NCBI GenBank assembly: GCA_900540295.1
Contig: UQFM01000059.1
Span: forward strand, 1 to 11,352
Direction: 5' to 3'
From: an uncultured Oscillospiraceae bacterium
GTDB lineage: Bacteria; Bacillota; Clostridia; Oscillospirales; Acutalibacteraceae
DNA: 11,352 nt
Shown here: one piece after another, positions 1 to 6,317 of the stretch
Position numbering within the stretch: position 1 is the stretch's first letter
Layout: each line of letters starts with the position of its first letter
The notes under the pieces: model-generated
Told to the model about the DNA's origin: nothing
Seen by the model: the letters and a program-made list of their open reading frames with translations, nothing else
The model's database searches: none
Program-made: the position numbers and the translations under genes

Positions 1-26
1 CAGCGTCAGATGTGTATAAGAGACAG
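1..26. other. Residual Nextera (Tn5) library adapter at the left end
   Basis: Bases 8-26 are the 19-bp Tn5 mosaic end AGATGTGTATAAGAGACAG. They are preceded by CAGCGTC, the 3' part of the Illumina Nextera Read 1 adapter TCGTCGGCAGCGTC. The combination identifies untrimmed library adapter rather than a natural Tn5 end. Genomic sequence begins at about base 27. Confidence 0.97.
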
Positions 27-159
27 CCCCTACCCCGCCCCAGCTGACGGTCATGGTGTTAAACGCGGACGCATCTCCTGCTGTAAGCAGTGCCCAATCC
101 TCTGCAATCATTTTTACGGGAGACGCTTGCAATTCCCGCATGGTTGTTTCCTGAAACAT
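27..159 (-). CDS. Flavin reductase family protein (DIM6/NTAB type), N-terminal fragment
   Basis: This is the first 44 codons of a minus-strand gene that runs off the left end of the contig. The ATG at 157-159 has an AGGAG site (169-173) nine bases upstream. Reading inward, the protein contains KMIAEDWALLTAGD (from about residue 16) and then FNTMTVSWGGVG (residues 33-44). The pattern of LLTAGD followed by FNTMTxSWGG is what I recognise from small flavin-reductase-like FMN-binding split-barrel proteins, where this stretch forms part of the FMN site. The family reduces or binds flavin in the cytoplasm; the substrate cannot be inferred from this fragment. The remaining ~120-150 residues are missing. 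The gene has its own promoter (186-214) and is separated from htrA by about 250 bases, so it is probably a separate transcription unit. Confidence 0.72.
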
Positions 160-185
160 ACCGTATCACTCCTGTTCGGTTTCTA

Positions 186-214
186 ATCATAATCTATTTT
201 ATGAAAAAAAGCAA
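186..214 (-). promoter_or_regulatory. Sigma-A-type promoter of the flavin reductase gene
   Basis: On the minus strand, TTGCTT (209-214) and TATGAT (186-191) are separated by 17 bases, with an A/T-rich spacer. The -10 matches the consensus at five of six positions and the -35 only at its TTG. The expected start of transcription is near 179, giving a leader of about 20 bases that includes the AGGAG site. Confidence 0.6.
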
Positions 215-273
215 GGGAAATATGCGGTTGTGCGCCGCCATTTGTTTTTGGGAAAATCCGACTTCCCTAAGAC

Positions 274-292
274 GGGCGCGCGATGCACGCCC
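274..292. repeat. Small GC-rich inverted repeat, possibly a dispersed intergenic repeat
   Basis: GGGCGCGC (274-281) and GCACGCCC (285-292) form an 8-bp stem around a 3-base loop, with one pair that is a G-U wobble in minus-strand RNA. The flanking text, read on the minus strand, is CCCGTAGGGGCGTGC followed by the second arm. From memory, short GTAGGGGCG...CGCCC hairpins of this kind are scattered between genes in clostridial gut genomes. I cannot test copy number here. No gene overlaps it. Confidence 0.45.
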
Positions 293-315
293 CTACGGGT
301 TTAGGTAAAATTGAC

Positions 316-345
316 GAAGCACCGACGCGACAGCGCCGATGCTCC
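316..345 (-). repeat. 13-bp imperfect hairpin downstream of htrA
   Basis: Bases 316-328 and 333-345 pair with a 4-base loop. Read as minus-strand RNA, all 13 positions pair if three G-U wobbles are allowed; read as plus-strand RNA, those positions become A-C mismatches. The hairpin is therefore more stable in the direction of htrA transcription. It lies about 60 bases past the htrA stop codon and could end or protect that transcript. It has no immediate U-run in the minus direction (the next T-run is ATTTTA about ten bases on), so I do not call it a proper intrinsic terminator. Confidence 0.4.
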
Positions 346-395
346 ACTTTTTATCTATGATAAACATCCGCGGTGCGTGCATGCACTTTCGCTTG

Positions 396-415
396 CGGGA
401 ACTTATTAGTTCCCG
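396..415 (-). terminator. Perfect hairpin spanning the htrA stop codon
   Basis: CGGGAACT-TATT-AGTTCCCG is a perfect 8-bp stem with a 4-base loop. It covers the last codons and the TAA stop (406-408) of htrA. No U-run follows it on the minus strand, so it is at best an atypical terminator or 3'-end stabiliser. It may act together with the hairpin at 316-345. Confidence 0.35.
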
Positions 416-1941
416 TAGCCGTAAGCACCGAACGGATTATAATAACTGCTTTGCGTGGTCGATTCCGTAACCGCGGCATTACCTTTGTCTTCGACCAATT
501 TTACAGTGACTTCAAATTCAGAAATAGAATAGTTATTCTTAGTGTCCACACGGCAAATCGTTAAAGTTAATTCATCGCCGACCTTGGAATCCTCAATGAG
601 GTCGGGCAGTGTGTCTGCGGAATCCAGCGGCTTGCCGTTCACTTTCACAACCATATCGCCCTGCTGTACTTCCGTACCCATAAGCGGGCTGTCCGTGGTG
701 ACAGACTGGATGACAATCGTACCCGCAGGCAGTTGATTTGCACCGACAATCATGCTGTACATTTGATTGGAAGAGGCAGAGAAATAATTGATACCCAATT
801 TTGCGCGGTTGGTCACATAGCCGTTTTTGACAATTTCATCAAAAACCTCTTTGACGGTTACACTCGGTACGGCAAAACCCATGCCTTCATATTCTTCATT
901 TGCAATTTTAGAGGAATTGATACCGATAACCTGCCCGTACGCATTGACAAGCGCACCGCCGGAGTTTCCGGGATTGATTGCCGCTGTATGCTGAATGCAA
1001 AGCATTTCGTAACCGATTTGGCTGTCAATCGGGCGGGAAATGGCAGAGACCATGCCGTTTGTAAACGAGCCTGCAAACGCCACACCGCCGGGGTTCCCGA
1101 TAGCATATACGGTCTCGCCGACGGAAAGCGTATCGGAATTTCCGAGTTCTGCCGCTTTCAATCCCGTTGCGCGAATACGCAATACACCGATGTCGGTACG
1201 GGAATCCAACCCAACGACCGCGGCATCATACTGCGTTTCATCGTGCAACTGTACTTTTACCGTTTTGCCGCCTTCAATCACATGCGCACAGGTTACAATA
1301 TAGGTGTAAGTGCCTGTGGCATCCTCGCCGACAATCACGCCTGTACCCTCGCCTGCCAGCGCCTGATTATTAAAGCCGCTGTTAGCATACACCAAAATTC
1401 CGACAGAGGTTTCTTTGACTTTTTCATAAACGCCTTTGGCGGTCAGTTCCCCGCCCGCATCCGTCAGGGCGGCAGTCGGCGTTTCCTGAATAGAGGCAGT
1501 CGGCAGTTCATCGGCAGACGGTTTTTTAGAGACGCTGTTTTTGGAAGTCACGCCGATGACCACGGCGATAATCGCCAAAACCAAACAGCCTGCCACTGCG
1601 GCAAAGAAAATCTTTAAGCCTTTATTTTTATGCTTGGAGCCGTTTTGGTTCACCTGTTTTTTTTGCGGTGACTGCGGCGTACCGTAATAGGCATAATTCG
1701 GCGCGCCGTTTGGCGCATATCCGTTACCGTACGGCGGCTGTGCCTGTTGCTGTTGATACGGATTGGAATACGGATACCCGTAATTCGACTGTGCAGAGCC
1801 GTAAGCGGTATTTGCCGTTTGGTTCACGGACGGATTTTCTGTGTGGGTTTGCTCCGTATCCGCCGATGCGGAAGATGTCTCTTCCGCATTTTGCGTATTC
1901 GGGGTGTTTTCAAAATATTCTCTATTGGTTTCTTCGCTCAT
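406..1941 (-). CDS. htrA: Membrane-anchored HtrA/DegP-like serine protease with C-terminal PDZ domain
   Basis: 511 aa. Residues 1-105 are a disordered Glu/Thr- and then Tyr/Gln/Pro/Gly-rich cytoplasmic tail with a basic patch (KHKNKG) before one membrane helix (about 109-131). A linker leads to a trypsin-like domain (about 165-365) with an intact triad: His220 in VTCAHVIEGG, Asp250 in DSRTDIGVLRI, Ser327 in NPGNSGGALVN. A PDZ domain follows (about 375-485), then a short Ser/Tyr/Gly-rich tail ending YNPFGAYGYGN. The family degrades or refolds damaged proteins on the outer face of the membrane. The ATG is supported by GGAGG at 1948-1952. It lies 128 bases after the histidine kinase gene on the same strand, as in mycobacterial mprAB-pepD, and cssRS and ciaRH control htrA genes in other Firmicutes. 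Candidate regulator boxes lie upstream (2016-2043). Confidence 0.95.
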   Translation of the reverse strand: MSEETNREYFENTPNTQNAEETSSASADTEQTHTENPSVNQTANTAYGSAQSNYGYPYSNPYQQQQAQPPYGNGYAPNGAPNYAYYGTPQSPQKKQVNQNGSKHKNKGLKIFFAAVAGCLVLAIIAVVIGVTSKNSVSKKPSADELPTASIQETPTAALTDAGGELTAKGVYEKVKETSVGILVYANSGFNNQALAGEGTGVIVGEDATGTYTYIVTCAHVIEGGKTVKVQLHDETQYDAAVVGLDSRTDIGVLRIRATGLKAAELGNSDTLSVGETVYAIGNPGGVAFAGSFTNGMVSAISRPIDSQIGYEMLCIQHTAAINPGNSGGALVNAYGQVIGINSSKIANEEYEGMGFAVPSVTVKEVFDEIVKNGYVTNRAKLGINYFSASSNQMYSMIVGANQLPAGTIVIQSVTTDSPLMGTEVQQGDMVVKVNGKPLDSADTLPDLIEDSKVGDELTLTICRVDTKNNYSISEFEVTVKLVEDKGNAAVTESTTQSSYYNPFGAYGYGN

Positions 1942-1997
1942 AAAGCGCCTCCGCGTTGTTTGTGTATCCGCAAATACTTGCGGTGATTTATCTTAAG

Positions 1998-2043
1998 ATT
2001 ATCATAGGCATTGCATATTAACTGCATATGAACGGCTTTTTAA
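1998..2043 (-). promoter_or_regulatory. Candidate htrA promoter with three 11-bp-spaced regulator boxes
   Basis: Reading the minus strand toward htrA, TTAAAA (2038-2043), TTCATA (2027-2032) and TTAATA (2016-2021) occur at exactly 11-bp steps. The last two repeat units, TTCATATGCAG and TTAATATGCAA, agree at 9 of 11 positions. A -10-like GATAAT follows at 1998-2003, and the boxes occupy the place where a -35 would sit (about 2021-2026, no good match to consensus). OmpR/PhoB-family regulators bind direct repeats of about 11 bp, and Bacillus PhoP uses TT[ACT]A[CT]A-like hexamers with such spacing. I infer that the neighbouring regulator activates htrA here; binding is not shown. Confidence 0.5.
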
Positions 2044-2069
2044 AAATCTGCGTAAAAATATGAACAATT

Positions 2070-3602
2070 TTAATTTGACGGTCCGTCAGGCTGACGGTTC
2101 GGAATCGTAAACGAAAATTCCACAAAGTCCGCACCGTCGCTTTGCGCATGAATGACGCCGCCGTGCATTTCAATAATCGTCTTACAGATATACAGCCCCA
2201 AGCCTGCGCCCTTCACATCGTAGCTTCGGGATTTGTCCACCTTATAAAACCGTTCAAATACACGGGAAAGCTCCTCGGAAGAAATACCCGATGTACCTGT
2301 ATTGCGAATCGCAACGGTGGTTTCCGACGCCGTTTGCAAAACACGCACGGCGATTGTGCCGTTTTCGGTAAACTTCACGGCGTTGTCCACTAAATTGTAA
2401 ATCACCTGATGCAGCATGTCGCGGTCCGCATAAATTACCGTAGGCTGTAAGGTATCCAACCCCGCAATTTCAATATGCTTTTTATCAATAATCTGCTCAA
2501 AATTGAGCATGGTATTAAAAATTTCCTGACAGATATCAAACGGCTTCGGCTGTAAACGCAGTTCCCCCGCTTCGATTTTCGCCATATTGAGCATGGAAGT
2601 TACCAATCGGGACAGCCGTTTGGTTTCGGTAGAAACAATCTCCAAATAATGCTTTTCCTGCTCGGGCGGTATTGTACCGTCCAAAATGCCGTCGATAAAG
2701 CCGCCTATGGTGGTCATCGGTGTTTTCAGCTCATGCGACACATTTGCCACGAAACTGCGTCTGGAGCTTTCCTGTAAAGCTAAAGACGCCGCCATGCGGT
2801 TAAACGCCGCCGTAAGCTCCGACAGCTCGTCACTGCCGCTGACAGACACACGCGGGCTGAAGTCACCCGTTGCGTACGCTTTGGTCGCCTTATACATCTC
2901 CCGCAGCGGACGGGTCAAATTCACGGTAAACAAATAAATAACAATAAAGCCGATTGCCAATGCCATGAGCGCCGCAAACAGAAACATCCGCATAATATTG
3001 AACACGAATCCGCGGAAACTGCCGCCTGTCGGCTCTGCGGCAAATATGACGCCCGCAACCTGCCCGTTTACCGTAACGGGTTCTGCGGCGATGATGTGTT
3101 CCTCTGTGAACATGCCGTCCAATTTCCCGCGTTCGTAATAACCGCCGCGCATTGCACTGTCCAATACCGACTGCGGAATCTGATACTTCGCATGGATTGT
3201 ACATTCACCGTTTTTCTGCACCTCAAAATTGGAAGAAATCAGTTCTTTGCAGAGAATGACCTTCCCCTCCGGGTCGCACATAAACACGTCGGCGTCAATG
3301 GCTTCAGATACATTGGTCAGATTGTTACAGATAAACAGAACCGAACCCTGCGGTTCATTGCGCAGCCAAGAAGACAGCACTTCGGAAGTGGACGCCGCCA
3401 CGCTTTTGGCATTTTCTTTTAACAGAACCGCCTTTTGCGAAGTCCAATAATTGGTCACAAATACACCGAGCGTCAGTCCCAAAACGGAAAAACAAATAAA
3501 TACAATCAGATTAAAAATCAGAAAGTATTTTACAAACAGCGACTGGTGGCTGAATTTGCGCCATGCTTTCCGCAAAAGCGATTTTATTTTGCCGTCACGC
3601 AT
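2070..3602 (-). CDS. Two-component sensor histidine kinase (HAMP-HisKA-HATPase)
   Basis: 510 aa, close to the usual size for an envelope-sensing kinase. TM1 spans about residues 25-50 and TM2 about 204-227. Between them is an outside loop of ~150 residues with PAS/Cache-like stretches (VFMCDPEGKVILC at 106-118, AGVIFAAEP at 183-191). A HAMP linker (about 228-280) precedes HisKA, with the phospho-accepting His290 in NVSHELKTP. The ATPase domain (about 390-502) has an N box around N403/N407 (YNLVDNAVKF) and a G box DVKGAGLGLYI (462-472). All catalytic motifs are present. The ATG lies 6 bases after the regulator stop codon, and its AAAGGA site overlaps the regulator's last codons, so the two are co-transcribed and probably translationally coupled. 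The position before htrA suggests it senses envelope or secretion stress; the actual signal is unknown. Confidence 0.95.
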   Translation of the reverse strand: MRDGKIKSLLRKAWRKFSHQSLFVKYFLIFNLIVFICFSVLGLTLGVFVTNYWTSQKAVLLKENAKSVAASTSEVLSSWLRNEPQGSVLFICNNLTNVSEAIDADVFMCDPEGKVILCKELISSNFEVQKNGECTIHAKYQIPQSVLDSAMRGGYYERGKLDGMFTEEHIIAAEPVTVNGQVAGVIFAAEPTGGSFRGFVFNIMRMFLFAALMALAIGFIVIYLFTVNLTRPLREMYKATKAYATGDFSPRVSVSGSDELSELTAAFNRMAASLALQESSRRSFVANVSHELKTPMTTIGGFIDGILDGTIPPEQEKHYLEIVSTETKRLSRLVTSMLNMAKIEAGELRLQPKPFDICQEIFNTMLNFEQIIDKKHIEIAGLDTLQPTVIYADRDMLHQVIYNLVDNAVKFTENGTIAVRVLQTASETTVAIRNTGTSGISSEELSRVFERFYKVDKSRSYDVKGAGLGLYICKTIIEMHGGVIHAQSDGADFVEFSFTIPNRQPDGPSN

Positions 3603-3608
3603 GCTTTT

Positions 3609-4301
3609 TTATTCCTTTGTTTCAAATTTATAGCCGACGCCCCAAACGGTTTTCAGTTCCCACTTTGCGGAAACGCCTTCCAACTTTTCACGCAGACGCT
3701 TGACATGCACATCCACCGTGCGCGAATCGCCGTAATAGTCAAAGCCCCAAACCTCATCGAGCAGTTGGTCGCGCGTAAATACACGGTTCGGATTGGACGC
3801 AAGATGATAAATCAGCTCCAGCTCTTTCGGGGGCGTATCCACCGCCGCGCCGTTTACCTTCATTTCGTAATTCGTCAGATTGACGCTCAGGTTTTCAAAA
3901 TTGACTTCTTTTACCGACTCACCCGTTGCCGCAGTACCCGTACGGCGCAAAACCGCCTTAATGCGCGCCACCATCTCTTTGGTATCAAACGGCTTTGTCA
4001 TATAATCATCCGCACCGAGCTCCAGACCCAAAACCTTATCAAAGGTTTCGCCTTTGGCGGTGAGCATAATAATCGGTTTGTCGGAAAATTTGCGAATCTC
4101 ACGGCAGACCTGCCAACCGTCTAACTTCGGCAGCATAATATCCAAAATCATTAAATCGGGATTTTCCTGTTTAAACGCATTGACTGCCGACACGCCGTCG
4201 TTGACAATTTTGACCGCGTAGCCTTCTTTTTCCAAATACAGCCGCAGCAGTTCACAAATATTTTGATCGTCGTCGACCACTAAAATTTTTTCATTTGGCA
4301 T
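3609..4301 (-). CDS. OmpR/PhoB-family response regulator
   Basis: 230 aa from the ATG at 4299-4301. This start gives MPNEKILVVDDD, the normal beginning of a receiver domain, and has GGGTGG about six bases upstream. A longer frame from a TTG at 4337 adds 12 unrelated residues and has no better site, so I reject it. The receiver domain (1-120) has the acidic pair D10/D11, phospho-acceptor D54 in MILDIMLP, T81 and K103 in TKPFD. The C-terminal winged helix (about 135-228) has RVFTRDQLLDEVWG and SRTVDVHVKRLREKLE, the recognition-helix region of the family. Phosphorylated by the downstream kinase, it should bind direct DNA repeats with ~11-bp spacing; candidates lie upstream of htrA and of this gene. 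The set resembles PhoP, CssR, CiaR and MprA; I cannot choose among them. Confidence 0.95.
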   Translation of the reverse strand: MPNEKILVVDDDQNICELLRLYLEKEGYAVKIVNDGVSAVNAFKQENPDLMILDIMLPKLDGWQVCREIRKFSDKPIIMLTAKGETFDKVLGLELGADDYMTKPFDTKEMVARIKAVLRRTGTAATGESVKEVNFENLSVNLTNYEMKVNGAAVDTPPKELELIYHLASNPNRVFTRDQLLDEVWGFDYYGDSRTVDVHVKRLREKLEGVSAKWELKTVWGVGYKFETKE

Positions 4302-4343
4302 AATTTCCACCCTTTCGCACAGCACGTGCATTTCCAAATGTGT

Positions 4344-4397
4344 ATTTTAAAGGGAAATTGCAAATAGGTTATGAACAAAAAAGAAAGTGTTTGTAAA
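4344..4397 (-). promoter_or_regulatory. Possible autoregulated promoter of the response regulator gene
   Basis: On the minus strand, hexamers beginning TT recur at 11-bp steps: TTTACA (4392-4397), TTTCTT (4381-4386), TTCATA (4370-4375) and TTTGCA (4359-4364). A -10-like TAAAAT follows at 4344-4349. TTCATA, preceded by G, is the same GTTCATA as in the htrA upstream boxes. The region is A/T-rich, so the match is weaker than at htrA and may be chance. The outermost box touches the edge of the MITE-like element. Confidence 0.3.
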
Positions 4398-4540
4398 AAT
4401 ACCACCCAAACCTTTCAGAACACGGAATTTCAACTGCAAAAGCAATCTCTCCCTCCGTCACGCGCAAGCGCGTGCCACCTCCCTCTAAAGACGGGAGGAA
4501 AAATAAGTTCTGTATTCTGCAAAGGGTTAGGTGGTATTTT
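4396..4540. mobile_element. MITE-like element with ~35-bp terminal inverted repeats
   Basis: Bases 4396-4430 and the reverse complement of 4505-4540 agree at about 30 of 36 aligned positions, and the outer 11 bases AAAATACCACC are identical. The core holds a perfect hairpin CACGCGC-AA-GCGCGTG (4459-4474) and CCTCCC/GGGAGG arms. There is no open reading frame of its own. Short CTCCCTCCGTCA...CCTCCCTC cores of this kind recur, from memory, in Ruminococcaceae genomes. The right end lies 4 bases beyond the leuD stop codon. As minus-strand RNA the whole element folds into one long hairpin ending in GGUAUUUUUA, so it probably also ends the galM-ilvN-leuCD transcript. A target-site duplication is not clear. 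Confidence 0.6.
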
Positions 4541-4544
4541 AATT

Positions 4545-5024
4545 TTATTTCAGTGACGCCAAAAGTCCGCCCTTTTGAATGATGTTCTGAATAAACGGCG
4601 GGAACGGTTCGGCTTGAAAGGTTTCGCCTGTGGTTACATCGGTTATGATACCGCTGTCGAAATCCACCGCGACCTCGTCGCCGTTTTGAATCGCTTCGCC
4701 CGCTTCGGGACACTCGAGAATCGGCAGTCCGATATTTAAAGCGTTGCGATAGAAGATACGTGCAAAATTCTTGGCAATCACGCAGGAAACGCCCGATGCT
4801 TTAATCGCAATCGGTGCATGCTCACGCGAAGAACCGCATCCGAAGTTTACGCCTGCGACCATAATATCGCCCGTCTGCACCTTGCCGACAAAATCCTTGT
4901 CGATATCTTCCATACAGTGCGCCGCCAATTCTTCGGGCTTCGCCGTATTGAGATAACGCGCGGGGATGATAACATCCGTATCCACATGGTCGCCGTATTT
5001 ATGTACTTTTCCCTGAATCTTCAT
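4545..5024 (-). CDS. leuD: 3-isopropylmalate dehydratase (isomerase), small subunit, archaeal/HacB type
   Basis: 159 aa, the usual length of the short LeuD form. Together with LeuC it isomerises 2-isopropylmalate to 3-isopropylmalate in leucine synthesis in the cytoplasm; related enzymes also act on citramalate or homoaconitate-like substrates. The family signatures are visible: HKYGDHVDTDVIIPARYLNT (8-27), the GVNFGCGSSREHAPIA loop (58-73) that positions the substrate near the LeuC cluster, and NFARIFYRNALNIGLP (85-100). The YLNT tetrapeptide (24-27) lies in the loop that sets substrate size in this family. The ATG is 16 bases after the leuC stop, with AAGGA overlapping the end of leuC. It is the last gene of the operon; the MITE-like element follows at once, and no leuB is found. 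Confidence 0.95.
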   Translation of the reverse strand: MKIQGKVHKYGDHVDTDVIIPARYLNTAKPEELAAHCMEDIDKDFVGKVQTGDIMVAGVNFGCGSSREHAPIAIKASGVSCVIAKNFARIFYRNALNIGLPILECPEAGEAIQNGDEVAVDFDSGIITDVTTGETFQAEPFPPFIQNIIQKGGLLASLK

Positions 5025-5040
5025 AATCCGTACCGTCCTT

Positions 5041-6303
5041 TCAGTCCAATTCGCACGGGCAGGAAATTTTACCTGTCACCGCGCTTGCCGCCGCCACATA
5101 AGGAGAGGCAAGATATACTTCGCTGGTCGGATGTCCCATACGTCCGACAAAATTGCGGTTGGTCGTGGAAACCGCGCGTTCGCCCGCCGCCAAAATGCCC
5201 ATATGCCCGCCGAGGCACGGTCCGCAGGTCGGGGTAGAAACGATTGCGCCCGCTTCCACAAAAATTTTTGTAAGCCCCTCTTCAATGCACTGCATATACA
5301 CCGTCTGCGTGGCGGGAATGACGATACAGCGTACGCCGTCCGCAACGGTTCTGCCCTTTAACACGGACGCCGCCGCGCGCATATCTTCGATTCTGCCGTT
5401 GGTGCACGAGCCGATAACAACCTGGTCGATTTTAATTTCGTCGATTTCATCCACGGTATGTGTATTCTCGGGAAGATGCGGGAACGAAACCGTCGGTTTC
5501 AATTCGTCCAAATTGATTTCAATCACTTCATCATATTCCGCGTCTGCATCCGCCTCGAAAATCACAGGCTTGCGGTCGGTTCTGCCCGCCATATAGGCAA
5601 GCGTTTTTTCATCCACGGGGAAAATGCCGTTTTTCGCGCCGCACTCAATCGCCATATTGGCAATGCAGAAGCGGTCGTCCATGGAAAGGTTTTGAATGCC
5701 GTCCCCTGTAAATTCCAAGGAGCGGTACCGCGCGCCGTCCACACCGATTTTGCCGATTAAGTGAAGAATCACGTCTTTGCCGCTGACATATTCGCGGAAA
5801 TTGCCCGTAATCACAATTTTTAAAGCGGACGGCACTTTAAACCAGGCTTTCCCTGAAATCATACCCGCCGCCATATCGGTGGAACCGACGCCTGTCGAAA
5901 ATGCGCCGAGTGCGCCGTAGGTGCAGGTGTGGGAATCCGCACCGATAACGGTATCGCCCGAAATCACCAAACCTTTTTCGGGAAGCAGTGCATGCTCAAT
6001 GCCCATTTTGCCGACGTCGAAAAAGTTTTTGATGCCGTATTCCTTTGCAAAGGTACGCACCTGCTTGCAGTTTTCGGCAGATTTAATATCCTTATTGGGT
6101 GTAAAGTGGTCCATAACCAGCGCGATGCGGTTATTGTCAAACACATTTTCAAAGCCCTTGCTTTCCATTTCATGAATCGCCACGGGAGAGGTCACATCGT
6201 TGCCCATAACCAAATCGAGATTGACCTCGATTAACTGCCCGGCGGAAACGCTGTCGAGTCCCGCGTGCGCGGCAAGGATTTTTTGTGTCATTGTCATTGC
6301 CAT
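5041..6303 (-). CDS. leuC: 3-isopropylmalate dehydratase (isomerase), large subunit, archaeal/HacA type
   Basis: 420 aa, matching the shorter LeuC class that pairs with a separate ~160-aa LeuD. It carries the [4Fe-4S] cluster of this aconitase-family enzyme. The three ligand cysteines are in place: C300 in VVIGSCTNGR, and C360 and C363 in TPTCGPCLGG. Other family motifs are MDHFTPNKD (64-72) and GADSHTCTYGALG (121-133), which hold active-site residues. There are three in-frame ATGs close together (MAMTMTQK). I take the first because AAAGGAG (6314-6320) lies nine bases upstream of it. That site overlaps the ilvN stop codon, so translation of the two is likely coupled. The C-terminus has an extra Cys pair (SCPCELD) with no assigned role. 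Confidence 0.96.
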   Translation of the reverse strand: MAMTMTQKILAAHAGLDSVSAGQLIEVNLDLVMGNDVTSPVAIHEMESKGFENVFDNNRIALVMDHFTPNKDIKSAENCKQVRTFAKEYGIKNFFDVGKMGIEHALLPEKGLVISGDTVIGADSHTCTYGALGAFSTGVGSTDMAAGMISGKAWFKVPSALKIVITGNFREYVSGKDVILHLIGKIGVDGARYRSLEFTGDGIQNLSMDDRFCIANMAIECGAKNGIFPVDEKTLAYMAGRTDRKPVIFEADADAEYDEVIEINLDELKPTVSFPHLPENTHTVDEIDEIKIDQVVIGSCTNGRIEDMRAAASVLKGRTVADGVRCIVIPATQTVYMQCIEEGLTKIFVEAGAIVSTPTCGPCLGGHMGILAAGERAVSTTNRNFVGRMGHPTSEVYLASPYVAAASAVTGKISCPCELD

Positions 6304-6317
6304 ATGAAATTGCTCCT

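Noticed and set aside
1..26. Natural Tn5/IS50 mosaic end or transposon boundary
   Set aside because: The sequence continues into Illumina adapter bases outside the mosaic end, which a natural element would not have.
377..386. Perfect palindrome GTGCATGCAC
   Set aside because: At ten bases and with no partner site or gene start nearby, it is too short to call an operator.
733..1617. 294-codon open frame on the plus strand
   Set aside because: It lies antisense to htrA, whose triad, membrane helix and PDZ domain are intact. The antisense translation has no recognisable domain and is explained by the codon bias of htrA.
2083..2097. CCGTCAG-G-CTGACGG inverted repeat at the end of the kinase gene, with a further TGACGG beside it
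   Set aside because: The loop is one base (three if the inner pair opens), it lies inside coding sequence, and no U-run follows on the minus strand, so it does not qualify as a terminator. A switch between alternative pairings is conceivable but unsupported.
3435..4124. 229-codon open frame on the plus strand
   Set aside because: It is antisense to the histidine kinase start and the response regulator, both fully supported, and shows no domain of its own.
4369..4713. 114-codon minus-strand frame across the leuD end and the MITE-like element
   Set aside because: It is out of frame with leuD and reads through the inverted-repeat element; there is no domain or ribosome binding site.
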